From NCBI GenBank assembly GCA_029851415.1, contig CM056742.1:76932748-76996747 (forward strand): a stretch of DNA of 64,000 nt, given 5' to 3'. Each line of letters opens with the position of its first letter. The first letter of the stretch is position 1. The position numbers were made by a program, and so were the translations under genes. The notes beneath the pieces are model-generated. The model did no database searches. It was given only the letters and a program-made list of their open reading frames with translations, and was not told the DNA's origin. This document shows positions 1 to 11,239 of this stretch, piece by piece. Source of the DNA: Eretmocerus hayati. Lineage: Eukaryota > Arthropoda > Insecta > Hymenoptera > Aphelinidae.

Positions 1-520
1 AGGCGCGCTGTATGTGTTGGATCCTATAGAATAATAGTAATCTACGCTTTACTGTACAAACTGATGGTGGATCAGAAATTCTTGTTGCAGAGAACTGCTT
101 GAATTTCTGATCTGGGCTCAGAAATTCTTGTTGCAGAGAACTGCTTGAATTTCTGTTTTGAATTCAGAAATTCTTGATGCAGAGAACTGCTTGAATTTCT
201 GTTTTAAGCTCAGAAATTCTTGTTGCAGGGAACTGCTTGAATTTCTGTTTTGAGCTCAGAATATATACTTGAAGGCTCGAAGGCATACTAGACAATACTG
301 GATATTCAATGACTGATATAACAAGGATCTTGTTCGCATGCCTTATATATACTCTCAACTATATTTTCATGTGACAACCAGTAACATTTCTGCTCATGCT
401 CATATTTTGTTTATACTAGCAAGTATACTTTTTATGTGCATGACATTTTGGTTGAACCATCACTTCCACTCTTGAAAACACATTTTTGTACTATGTATGG
501 GTATACATTTTTGTACTATG
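1..520. repeat. Dispersed repeat copy A with 46-bp hairpin units
   Basis: This block recurs in the same orientation at about 38672-39149, diverged by small indels and substitutions. Its core is four tandem 46-bp units starting near 73, 119, 165 and 211. Each unit has inverted arms (CAGAAATTC ... GAATTTCTG) around a TTGTTGCAGAGAACTGCTT-like loop, so each can fold as a hairpin. The unit may continue left of the window. I see no coding potential. It behaves like a dispersed repeat or non-autonomous element of unknown class. Confidence 0.75.
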
Positions 521-829
521 TGCTTTCATTTTGAATGGAGTGATTTTTGCAGAAGTAAAATCCTTGACAACTTTCTCCCCAAATAATTGACCACAAGTAC
601 ACTGCTCTCTACATATTTTTTGTGCTATTTTCGGATACTGTTGAGAGAAAAAATTCAAGATCTGTACTAATTATTCAACATAGCTGCCTCTCGTTGACCA
701 TAACTGATGCTCCCATGTTACCGCTGTACCTAAAAAAATTCATTATAAAAATTCATCAATAGTAACAATTATTGTTTAGAGAAATAGTAATCAAAACATT
801 CAAATAGGAGCTAATACAATATATCCTTG

Positions 830-2300
830 AGGTGCATACAATCGTGACATACCTTGGCATAAACATGAAATCAGCCCTCTAAAATACAAGGATCTTAACA
901 AATATAAGTTGAAAGCTCATCGCAAATCCAAGAATTAACTTTGGCTGTGAAAGTGACTTGAGCGCACCAATTCCACCACGTATTCTGAGATGTTCCAGTT
1001 GAAACCTAGAATAGAATGGTTAGATTAGTCAGAAATATCCTAAGGCCCACACTTGACAATAAAATTCTGAATTTCATCAATATATCCTAAGGATCATGGA
1101 ATTGACTTTCTCACTTCTGAACTTTGAGTCACAAAAACCCCACAAGTAAGACAATTTTCAACCGATCTAAGCAAATGGATATGAAATCACTCCTCTGAAA
1201 TACAAGTATCTAAGCAGATACCATTTGAATTTGAAGCTTTGAAGCTCATTACAACATCCAATCACTGACTTCTGCTCTTAAAGTCATCCGTGCGCACCAT
1301 TTTGACCAGGTTACTTTGGGATACTTTAGTGAGAACCATAAATAGGATGAGAAATTAATAGAGAATGAATCAGAGACCAATACATGATAGAAAGGTCCTA
1401 ACATTTTATCAAGACATACCTGTACTCATGGAATTTACTATCTAACCTTCCAACTTGAGATCACAAATATTCCACAGTGAAGCCAGTTTTCAACGGACCT
1501 CAACGAAAACACTTGGTATCACCCCTGTAAATTGTAGAGGTTCTAGCAGACATAATTTGAGTTCCATTCCAACATTCAATCATTTGCTTTTGCCCTCAAA
1601 GTCATCCGGGCGCGCCCTTGTGGACAGATAAATCAGGATAGAGTAGTTGGCACCTTAAATAGAATAGTGAGATTAGTAGAGAATGATTCAGAGGCCAATA
1701 AATAATGATAAGATCCTGAATGTTATCAAGACATACCTGGATTTATAAAATTTACCATGTAACCTTCCAACTTGAGATCACAATTATTCCACGGTTAAGC
1801 CAATTCTCAACGGATCCCAATAAAAACACTTGAAACCACCGCTGCAAGTTGTAGTGATCCTAACAGACACAATTTGAAGTCCATTGCAACATTCAATCAT
1901 TTACTTTTGCTCTCAAAGTCATCCGGGCGCGCCATTTCTGGACAAGTAAATTAGAATAGTCTAGTTGGCACCTCAAATAGAATAGTGAGATTGATAGAGA
2001 ATGATTCAGAGGCCAATAAATAATAATAAGATTCTGGATTTTATCAAGACATACCTGGACTCTAAAAATTTACCATGTAACTTTCCAACTTGAGATCACA
2101 AATATTCCACAGTAAAGCCAATTCTCAACGGATTAAGACAAAAACACTTGAGAGAGCCCCTGAAAATTGTAGAGATTCTAGCAGACCCAATCTGAAGGTC
2201 ACCGCAAATCCAATCATCTACTTTTTCTCCAAAAGTCATTCGGGCTCGCTGCTCAACCAAGTATTTGAAGATGATTAAATTGTAGTCTTGAGCAGAACCC
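830..2300. repeat. Tandem repeat, about 317-bp unit, 4-5 diverged copies
   Basis: A recurring landmark (AAGTCATCCGGGCGCGCC and variants) appears near 946, 1283, 1601, 1918 and 2234. That gives spacings of about 337, 318, 317 and 316 bp. Other shared phrases are the TCAGAGGCCAATA and AACTTGAGATCACA segments. The copies differ by many point changes. No ORF of note runs through them. They lie just outside the SSB-like gene at the left side of the Maverick-like region, so they could be host satellite or part of the element's end. I cannot decide which. Confidence 0.75.
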
Positions 2301-2752
2301 ATTTCAATAGGAAGATCATAATTTTTAGATCATATTGCATACAAAAAGTCTCAGTTTTATTGTGATGTGTAAGTATCGGATCTTTAAATTTAGGATGAGA
2401 AATTTACTAAAGATTCGTACGTCAAACGATATGCATCTTACTTTGCATATCTATTTAATATTATCAACGACGAGACACCGGTCCGGTGGAACCCTCGGCG
2501 ATTTACTTACTTTCTTGTCTGCAACGTCTCGAATCGAACTGCTTTTCTCTCCAATAAAATGAAATGTTGTAACCGGGGATTGCTGTACCACTGGCAAATG
2601 CTTGCCAGATTATTCTAGCTACCACACCAAAGCAATAAAAAGTGCAAAAAAGAAAGATCCAAGCTTGTGAAAATTATTACATGCAACAAAAGCTGAAATT
2701 CTACGTGTTATCAGGTTTTTACGAATCAATAGCTTGATTCGTTACTGTATCG
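2301..2752. other. AT-rich spacer with a hairpin downstream of the SSB-like gene
   Basis: No gene is supported here. At 2721-2742 a perfect 9-bp stem (ACGAATCAA / TTGATTCGT) with a TAGC loop sits about 10 bp beyond the stop of the minus-strand gene at 2753. It could be a 3'-end or termination structure, but eukaryotic 3' ends do not need one, so this is only a note. Confidence 0.35.
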
Positions 2753-3376
2753 TCAAATCTTGATCGATTTGCGTGTTTTTTTATCAGTACTACTGCTTAC
2801 GTACTCGTCCTGTAGGGGTGTCCATCTCTCCGGGTCCTCCTCCTCCTCCTCTTCTTCGCTCTCATAGTCTGAGAGCTCTACAGTGGTCGAAGTAACTCTA
2901 CTTTCGTCCACGTCTCGATCGTCCCGAGACATTTCTCTTTTCTGTGGTGATGGAAGAGGTTGAGCTGGTGTTTTTTCCTCTTCTTCTTCTCCCTCCTCAG
3001 AATCCTCTTCTTCGGATTCCGAATCACTCTCTATGATTCTTTTCATTTTCTTCTGCTCAATGACTGTTTCTTTAAATCTAATTTTTCGTTCGCCCTTCTC
3101 GAGTTGAATTATAAGACAAGTATTGTCTCGATTTAATAACTTTAAATTTTCCTCCAAATCCTCCTGGATTGACTGCGCCAATCCTCTGGGTGCAAATATT
3201 TCAAATGTTCCTGAATTTTTAGGATCTCTAAGACTAATCACGATCGCTGGACCGTATTTAGTTTTAATATTTTTTACTGAAGTTACTCGGTATAAATGTT
3301 CGATGTTAAGATCAACAATTTTTTTAGTATTATATTTGTTTGGATTATACTTATTAATTTTGTTGAATGCTGCCAT
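2753..3376 (-). CDS. SSB-like (OB-fold type) protein of the Maverick element
   Basis: This ORF encodes 207 aa and is intact. Residues 20-110 match a pattern I recognise from arthropod Maverick/Polinton elements: a LYRVTSVKNIKTKYGPAIVI stretch followed by a FEIFAPRGLAQ stretch, resembling a single OB-like beta-barrel proposed to bind single-stranded DNA. From residue 115 on, the protein is low complexity and very acidic (runs of E and D with S), then ends in a short basic tail. Acidic tails are typical of SSB proteins. It is divergent from the polymerase gene across an intergenic of about 850 bp. A TATATAAAGAG box lies at 3416-3426 on this strand, about 45 nt upstream of the ATG. The family assignment is moderate; DNA binding is inferred from family and composition. 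Confidence 0.6.
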   Translation of the reverse strand: MAAFNKINKYNPNKYNTKKIVDLNIEHLYRVTSVKNIKTKYGPAIVISLRDPKNSGTFEIFAPRGLAQSIQEDLEENLKLLNRDNTCLIIQLEKGERKIRFKETVIEQKKMKRIIESDSESEEEDSEEGEEEEEKTPAQPLPSPQKREMSRDDRDVDESRVTSTTVELSDYESEEEEEEEDPERWTPLQDEYVSSSTDKKTRKSIKI

Positions 3377-4232
3377 TGCTGTTTGTAGACTGACTGGAAA
3401 CTACAGAGTTTCAAGCTCTTTATATACTCAGAGATTTGAAACTACTTCATCGTTCAATCAAATTTTTTCAACAAAAGTTTACGCTCTCCTAGAACTTATC
3501 GTAAATCATGATTCACACTCTCAATGTATGCATTACACAATTTGAAAGGTACTACTCTTGATTATGTTAAGAGCTTACATTCTAATCGTATATTGCATAT
3601 CATAGTTTCTAACTACGGAGTTTGAAACTCTCATATACCCTCTAGATTTAATGTTAACTACTCCATCATTTTTTCCAATCTCTCTCCTCTGTAACATCTA
3701 GTAGAATTTTTTCTCGAAAAAGTTCACGCTTTCGTTGAACTTATCGTAAATCACACGTGCCTCGGTACATAGTAATACTTACACAATCCATATACAACTT
3801 GAAAGGTATGACTCTTTCAATTCATTGGGTAATACAGTTCAAGCTCCAATAATACATCACATGTGTCAGTTTATAACTACAGAGTTTGAAGCTCATTTCT
3901 TTCTCAGAGATTTGATGTAGAAATATCTCGCTCCAGCTTCTACTTGGATTTTTTCTTAAAAAAGTTAACGCTTTCCTAAGCTATTGCGTGTTATGTGGGT
4001 ATTTACTCTGACATTGTAAAGCATTCATGTGGGAATGAGAAGGCTCCTGTATCAGGCTAGCGCAACCTTTTAGATTTTTTCATTCCATCAGGCTTCTACT
4101 TAACACTCTCATGAAATTCTCAGGTAGTTTAATGTGGAGGTGAAGCACATAAATAGACGCATGTGAAATCATTCTGGTTAGAGTTCCTCGTGATCCACAG
4201 CGTACACAGACGGGTTTGGGTAAGCTCTAATC
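3377..4232. promoter_or_regulatory. Divergent intergenic region with three tandem repeats
   Basis: This region lies between the SSB-like gene (-) and the polymerase (+). It has three diverged direct repeats beginning near 3398, 3611 and 3875. Each starts AACTAC(A/G)GAGTTTGAA, continues with a CTC...AGAGATTTGA-type segment, then a TTTTTTC..AAAAGTT(T/C)ACGCT phrase and a CTTATCGTAAATCA phrase. The SSB gene TATA box is embedded in the first copy. Repeated units between two replication genes could hold promoter or origin functions, which is inference only. Confidence 0.55.
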
Positions 4233-7200
4233 ATGGCTGAATATAAACCTATTAGAATATTTGATATGATTATAATATCGATTAATTAAAAGAATACTAT
4301 TACATAAATATTCAAATCAAAGTAAAAAAAGCTCGGATAAATTAATTTTCTTCGAAGGTGAAAGTGCATTCCAGAATCGGATTCGCACTGGATTTGTTGG
4401 AAATATTAGTTGTAAAAACATTAAAGAATTTTTACAACAAGCACAACCAGAAGTCTTAAGATTCATCAGATCAATTGTTCGCGAGTTGAAAAATATCATT
4501 GTGAATTTAATATTAGCAGCTCGATTTGAGTTGCTCGACTCTTCGTCGAATGTTAAATATTTCCAAACACATTATAAGACTTCACTTATGTCGGATAGTG
4601 CTAGAAAGTGGTACACCACTTCATCTCAGGATATAATTGATCAGATTTCTGAACACGAGGGCGAGGGTAGTGGATGGTCCCTCTCTGAAATTTTAAATTA
4701 AAAAATCAACATAATTAAATATAACCCTGTTTGTGGATCTTCAAAAGTAGATGTACCCAAATGGATTGCACGCAGAAATGCTGTAATAAACATTCAAACA
4801 ACTGATGAGCGATGCTTCCTTTGGGCTTTAATGCCTGCGTATTTAATGTTCCTCGGGAGAGTGAACATTTACAAATTGCTTATCCAGATCCTAGTTTGCA
4901 TTTTAAATTCTCTAGGATAAACTTTCCCGTTCAATTGAAATCAATTCCAACTTTTGAAAAACAGAATAAAGGTTATAGTATAACTGTATATGGAGCCGAT
5001 CATTCAGAGAAGAATTTTTACCCGCTCTACTTAACAAAAACTGAACAGATGAAACATATTGATCTGCTCCTACTTGATAGACATTATCTTTATATTAAAA
5101 ATTTATCCAAACTGTGAGTACCTAACCTCACACACAGTGTTTTTGTATGTAGAAAATGTTTGCATTATTTTTACACAGATGAAGAATTAGTGATGCATAA
5201 AGAGCTTTGTTTGAAGAATAAGGATCAATGTACTGTAACTTTTCCAAAGGAAGACGTTGTTAAATTTACGAACTATCATAAAATGTTGCAGGCTCCGTAT
5301 GTAGTTTATACTGACTATGTGTTATTTAACTAAAACAAATTCGGAATATTTTGAAAATTCGAATGATATAAATGTAAGTAAGCTTGCAAACGTAAAATTA
5401 GCTCAAAATGCCTACCAGAGACATATTACATTCTCGATAGGCTATTATTTACATGGTAAGTATAATTCAGAAAAGTCTGTGTACGCTTACCACGTTGGAG
5501 CTGATGTCTCCAAATGGTTCGCTTTGGAGCTTGAAAGAATCGCCCAGGAAGTGGAACAAGTGAGTATTATATATTTATAGTTTTTTTTACTGATTTACTT
5601 GGAATTATATTATTATGTGATTTTTAGGAGCTGTCAAATCCAATCTCTCTTCATATGACTGATGAGGAGCGAGTGGCCTCACAACAAGTTGAAACGTGCC
5701 ACATCTGTGAGAAGGAGTTCCAACCAGATGACAGTCCTGTGATCGATCACGACCATCACACAGGTCGACCGAGGTCTTTGGCACATCGATCGTGTAACCT
5801 CTCATATCGCAAGTCATTCATCATTCCAGTTATTTATCACAATCTTTCCCGGTCAGTTGTTTTTCTCTCTCAACTAATTAATTCACTATATGAAGTAAAT
5901 TCAATTTTTTTATTTTTTCCATTCATTCTTCTATCACAGGTATGATGCTCATTTCATAATTACACACATAGCAAACGCAATAGAGGGGAAAATTTCAATC
6001 ATACCACAGAATATGGAACAGTATATTTCTTTCACAAAGTATGTGAATAACCCAAGAATTCAACTCCGATGCATCGATTCACTGAAATTTTTGAATGCCA
6101 GTCTAGATAGTCTTGCTAGACTACTTCCTGATGATAACAAATTGATTTCGCGAGCCCAATTTCAAGAGCAAATTGAGAGGATTGCACAGCGAACGGGGTT
6201 AGATCAGGCTGAGATTTTTGGTTTGTTAACAAAGAAAGGTAATTTTCCATATGACTATGTTGATAGTCTAGAAAGACTCTCCGAGACTCAAATACCATCT
6301 ACGGATGAATCCTATAACATATTAACAGAGAGCTCCATCTCCGACACAGACTATAATCATGTAAAACAGATCTGGACTATGTTTAGTATAAAAGACTTGT
6401 GTGAATATGCATTGCTATATATGAAATGTGATATCTTATTATTAGCAGATATATTTCATATTTCCGTTCAAGCTGTATGAAAAGCTATAGACTTGATCCA
6501 GCTCATTTCTTCACACTCCCAGGCATCACATGGGAGTGTATGTTATTACATACTAAAGTTAAACTTGAAATAATTAAATGTCCAACCATGTTATTGTTCC
6601 TAGAACAAGGTGTGAGAGGTGGAATATGTTGTGCTATAAGACATTACGCGGAATCAAATAACCCATATATGTTTGATTATGACAGCACTAAGGAACAGAA
6701 GTTTATCGGTTATTTTGACGTTAACAATCTCTATGGTTTTGCAATGCAAAAAAAGTTACCAGTGAAAAATTTTGAATGGATTGAAGATCCGAACTTTGAT
6801 GTTGTAAAAATCCCTGATGATTCCGACATCGGTTACATACTCATGGTAGATTTAACATATCCCGCAAAGATCCACAAAAACCATTCTGATCTACCTTTTG
6901 CACCTGAAAAGATGATCTCACCTGGTGCAACTCATAAAAATCAAAAACCAATGACAACTCTATATGATAAGAAAGATTACATCATACATTATAGATATTT
7001 AAAACGATGCTTGTCCAATGGTTTAATATTAACCAAGATTTCTAGAATCTTAAAATTTGAAAAGAGAGCCTGGCTCAAGTCGTACATTAATTTGAACTCT
7101 AGATTTAGACAGGGGTCAACTAGTGATTTTGATAAAAACCTATACAAAATGATGAATAACAGTATTTTTGGAAAATGTATTGAAAATATGAAGAAGCGTG

Positions 7201-7964
7201 TAAATATTGTTCTTGTAAACAGATGGGACGGCAGATTTGGATTTAATGCTCTCATTGCATCTGATCGTTTTAAGCGAATGGTTGTCTTTAGCGAAAACCT
7301 TGCAGCTGTAGAGATGCCGAAAACTCGTATAGAAATCGGAAAACCTACATAAGTTGGGTTCTCAATCCTCGATTTATCAAAGATCACGTTGTATGATTTC
7401 CACTATAACTATATCATGAAGAAATTTCCGGGTGAACAGAGTAAATTGTTATACGTAGACACAGACGGACTACTGTATAGATTTTCATTTGACTCTTATA
7501 CAGATATGATTAAGAGAGATTGCTATACTCATTTTGATACCTCTGTGTATCAACCAAACAACAGATACGGAATCCCAATCAATCTCAATAAAAAAGTATC
7601 TGGAATCATGTCAGATGAATGTCCCACTAGTATCATTCGAGAAGCTGTTTTTCTCAGACCAAAATCATACAGTCTCTTGCTTCAAACAGAGACAGGCACT
7701 CAGGAGAAAAAGTGTGCAAAACGTGTTAGTAGAGTACAAATAAAAAATAGAATTACCTTCCAGGATTATAAGAATTGTTCGTTCAACAAAGACATTCTAT
7801 CGGGGGAGCAGAGAAGTATTAGAAGTCTCAATCACATTGTGTTTTCAGTTACTGAGAAGAAAGTATTTATCAGTCCTTTTGATGATAAGAGAGTTTGTCT
7901 CGAGGATGGGATTGAAACTCTTGCATATGGTGATTGTAGACTGGTAGAAAAGAATATGGATTAA
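4233..7964 (+). pseudogene. Protein-primed family B DNA polymerase of Maverick element, broken
   Basis: This is a Maverick/Polinton-type PolB. Visible landmarks are an N-terminal FEKQNKGYSITVYG block (about 4960), a CRKCLHYF-type zinc-like segment (about 5150), and an endonuclease VII/HNH-like insertion (C-x2-C ... DHDHHTG ... CN, 5697-5810). Polymerase motif A is FDVNNLY (about 6715), motif B is NNSIFGK (about 7155) and motif C is YVDTDG (about 7455). Two GT-AG introns, 5560-5627 (68 nt) and 5852-5939 (88 nt), restore continuity where the ORF stops. Other breaks are genuine lesions: in-frame stops near 4699, 5115 and 7350, and frame changes near 4835, 5320 and 6478. The true start is uncertain: an ATG lies at 4233, but the recognisable frame is open only from about 4276. 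AATAAA lies at 8002-8007. It is convergent with the coiled-coil gene. As it stands it cannot encode an active enzyme. Confidence 0.9.
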
Positions 7965-8277
7965 ACATGAATATGTGTACATGATTATTAACATGTTGTG
8001 AAATAAAGAAGGAACCATTGTTTTTTGAAAAAGTATAAATATTTTTATTCTCAAAATATATTCAAAATAGATCTTACAACCCAAAAATCATTTTTTTCTC
8101 ATATTCTTAATTGATTGAAACTGCATGTATTAAAACAGAAAACGAATGGATTACATGATAGTAAGGCAAGAGAATACTAACATTCCTAGATACAAATTGA
8201 AATATTATCTTATTGAATGATTAAAGTTTAAAGGTTTACATGATTGGAAGAATACATGAATGATAGCTTAAAGTTTA
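7965..8277. other. Convergent 3' intergenic region with poly(A) signals
   Basis: This spacer separates the ends of polB (+) and the coiled-coil gene (-). AATAAA on the plus strand is at 8002-8007, 38 nt after the polB stop. On the minus strand AATAAA is at 8274-8279 and overlaps the stop codon of the facing gene. I see nothing else here. Confidence 0.6.
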
Positions 8278-9719
8278 TTACGAAGATCTGTCAAGCATCC
8301 TGCGCATTTGTTCAGCAAGATGATTTAGAGTTCTGCTATTGTCCTCAACTCTTGATAAGATTCTCTGATTATTCTCGGGCTCATGAGCAACTTTGGAGTC
8401 GATTGTTTTGACGTCTCTGTCAAATTGATCCATCCTTGACTCCATTCTTTCAATAACCTCTTGTTGATCATCATCCTCATCATCCAATTCCGATCTGAAT
8501 GTTGTCAAACGATCATTCTAACGGGTGATTTGTTGGTGGAGTTCATCAATCCAGGAGCGTGTATCAACCAAAGCAGTATCATTAGCAGCAGCATTGTCAA
8601 GAACTCGTCTTTCCAAATCCAAGATCCGCTGTAATACAACAGCCTGGTCTCTCTGCATCCGATCATAGATCTCATCGCGTTTCTTCAATTCATCCATTAC
8701 AAATTTACCCGAACGTGTTGATTCAGTTTTGAAATCCTGATTTTCCTTAATAAGTTCATCATTTACCCGAAGACGCTGATCAACCGACTTCTCAAGAGCA
8801 GTAATTTTTTTTCAGAGATCTCTCCATAATCCGCTAACATTTCAGCTAATTCATTCGTCACGCTCTTGTAGAGCACAACATCAGCTCGGAGTTTCATCGC
8901 TTCATCAAGCAACTCATGATGCTCCTTAACTAACCCAGCAAAATCTCGACGTAGTTCAGTCAACTCAGTTAAAATAGCTTTCTGCACATCTCCATATCTA
9001 TTCATCCTCAAATCAACATAACTCGTATGTAATTCCAAATTAGATTTCACAACTTTCACTTCCTTTTGGAGATTTTCATAGAGTTTTGCATTTTCTTCGA
9101 ATTTTGAATTCATTTCACCGAATGAGATGTCAAAGAGCCTAGTGAAAGTGCTAACCAATTCCTTTTCCTTCCCAGGTAATTTTTCAGTAATCTTGTTTGC
9201 AACAGCATCAAGCACAAATGTGATCTTCTCTTTGAAAGTTAGATCTGGATTCGCACATAATTTTCCTTAAAAGTTTGGAGTAACACTTGCTGTTGCTGCT
9301 CATCAATTGAAGTGGTTCTCAACATATTGCGAAAGACACTAGTAACTGCTATCTCACTAGGCCCATCTGTAATATAATAGAAAAAATTTTTCTATCCATT
9401 CAAACAACAACAACAACAACAAAATGATTAAAGAAAAAAATGTCAATCTCTACTCACCGCTTCTCACAGCAACAGACATTTGTTCTTTTTCTTTAGTTTT
9501 TTTGATGTTGGTTTCTGATTTAACTCCATCTTCTCCTCCTCCTCCTCCTGCACTACTCCCTGCACCGCTGATTGTTTTCTTATGCGATACTCTTTTTTCA
9601 CTATGAGATGAATTTCCAGCTTGAGAATCTTCAACAGGACGAGAAGATGGAGTGCTTGCTGAAGCTGTTCCCCCATTGCTCACACCCACAGATTCAAGTT
9701 CCTTCTGAAGCGACTCCAT
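8278..9719 (-). pseudogene. Spliced coiled-coil structural-type gene, broken
   Basis: Exon 1 (9458-9719) encodes a Ser/Gly/Lys-rich N-terminus. A GT-AG intron of 91 nt (9367-9457, with a CAA microsatellite) joins in frame to a segment containing a glutamine run. A frame change follows near 9265-9270, in a run of As. The body (9215-8763) is a long heptad-rich, charged alpha-helical region resembling a coiled coil. Another frame change lies in an eight-A run near 8807-8814, and a TAG stop near 8520. The last part (8508-8278) is again helical and ends MRRMLDRSS. The total would be a long trimeric-fibre-like or scaffold-like protein, but I know no specific family. The promoter motif lies at 9787-9799. 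Both frameshifts are in homopolymers, so assembly error is possible for them, less so for the TAG. Confidence 0.6.
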
Positions 9720-9786
9720 CGTTTTCTACTCAATGGTTTTATGCTCTGTGACTTCTGAACACAGAATGATGGAGGTCTCAGAGTGC

Positions 9787-9799
9787 AACACCTTTTATA
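9787..9799 (-). promoter_or_regulatory. TATA-GGTGTT promoter box of the coiled-coil gene
   Basis: TATAAAAGGTGTT on the minus strand lies 68-80 nt upstream of the ATG at 9719. The identical 13-mer is found at 13107-13119 before the minor capsid gene, and a close variant at 18136-18149 before the spliced 119-aa gene. Confidence 0.6.
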
Positions 9800-11223
9800 C
9801 AATGTACCCCCCTTCCCGCAACTCTTCGAGTATACTATTTATTTCATTCTCGAGACCTGAATTTCCTATGTATGATGACCTCATTAACAAATCAAGCCTT
9901 TCTACCAGTTCGTTTGGGTTATCCCAGTACACGTAATCTAGGTTAGAGTTATTGCGAAATGTCATAACGTCTCTGTCCATGACCCGCTTCAATTTTCCTT
10001 TCACCAATCCTTTCCCTTGCATTTCATCATTGGAATTTTCCGATGACGATGATTCATTTAGTGGTGGAGGTTTCTTACCATACAAGTTTCTCACAATATT
10101 TTTATATTTCCATGATATTGAACCGATGAGTCTGCCTTTAGGATTATTACCTATTCTATGTGGTAGGCCTTTAGGATTTAGGATTATTACCTATTCTATG
10201 TGGTAGGCTGATTTCTAAAAATCTCTTGTAGTGTACGAGATCTGAGTTGGTGAAGTGGTGTGGTTTGTTTTTGAAAATTAATTCAAATAGACCTCTGCTA
10301 GCGGGAAAAGAGTGTATTTTGTCCAAATACATCTTATCTATGTGTTTAGCAAAACTTATAGAGCTTGTGCCGACTCTAAGATCACTCTTGCCATCTGTTC
10401 CAATGACGAATCGCGGACCGTACACGTGGTCATTTTCTTCGTGATTTTTAAAGAATTCTGTCATGTACTGGGTGGTTAGACCGGGGAGGTTACCCTCTGA
10501 TAAGTCGAGATATGTTTCCCACTGTTCTGGACGCCTAATGGTTTCTCTTATTGATTGATCAAGACAGACAAGTTCATCCACTTCCATAGCAGATGTGTGA
10601 GCTTGCTCGCGAAAAGAGCCCATCAAACTCTTGTTTGTGTTTTTTTTACTTTTTTTAGGTTCTTGCAGAATGTAGGGTGACTCCAGAATTCTATTCTTAT
10701 TCCTTTCAATCACCGGTATGTTCAACTCTTCTAAATTATGACTAGACTTTCGGGGCATCTCTTGTATATTCAATAAACGATCCTGATCCTCAGCATCCTC
10801 AATTTCAACATCTCCATATTTTTCATCATCATCATCATCACCATCATCGTCATCAACCCGTTGATTATGATCATCATCATCATCATCATCATCATCAGAA
10901 TCTTCACCTGCTCCAAATGAAGACTCTGAATCGTTAAATGATTCCTCTCTTTTAACACTAGTTTCCAAATCATCGCTCTTCTTTTTGAAAGTCAAAAGTT
11001 TTTCCAGAGGTTCCACAATAGGCTTCAAATGCTCTCTATTAACCATCTGCTCCTCCATTCTACCCTCTCTCAGAGCCAAGTGCTTCGCTCTAATTGCCTG
11101 ACTAGCCTTGTGAATTTGAATCTTTAATTTTTCTTCAACATCTTTTCTCTCTCTTCTTGACCCCCTTCCCCCTTTCTGCACCGCCTCTTTCTTCACTCTC
11201 TTGCTTGTCATTGCTCTTGCCAT
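9795..11223 (-). pseudogene. Acidic conserved Maverick protein upstream of ATPase, split by a 40-bp duplication
   Basis: The first ORF is 11223-10171 (350 aa). It has a basic N-terminus, a long Asp-rich run (about residues 105-140), a TM-free middle, and a conserved block with PGLTTQYMTEFF, VYGPRFVIGTDG and ASRGLFELIFKNKPHHFT phrases. A second ORF, 10094-9795, continues the family pattern with LDYVYWDNPNELVERLDLL and ends with ILEELREGGYIV. I recognise both halves as one protein commonly found next to the packaging ATPase in arthropod Mavericks; its function is unknown to me. A 40-bp tandem duplication at 10137-10208 shifts the frame between them. It sits 16 bp downstream of the ATPase gene on the same strand, suggesting co-transcription. 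Confidence 0.65.
10137..10208. repeat. 40-bp tandem duplication breaking the acidic gene
   Basis: A 32-bp exact segment (10137-10168) recurs at 10177-10208, an offset of 40 bp. As 40 is not a multiple of 3, the duplication shifts the reading frame and produces a stop at 10171. A recent slippage event or an assembly artefact would look the same. Confidence 0.85.
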
Positions 11224-11239
11224 GATGACATTTCAGACA

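Noticed and set aside
73..256. Regularly spaced short repeats as a CRISPR array
   Set aside because: The whole 46-bp unit repeats, with no unique spacers, and the setting is eukaryotic.
9424..9606. Plus-strand ORF with Pro/Ser run
   Set aside because: Antisense to exon 1 and intron of the coiled-coil gene; low-complexity complement of its Gly/Ser codons.
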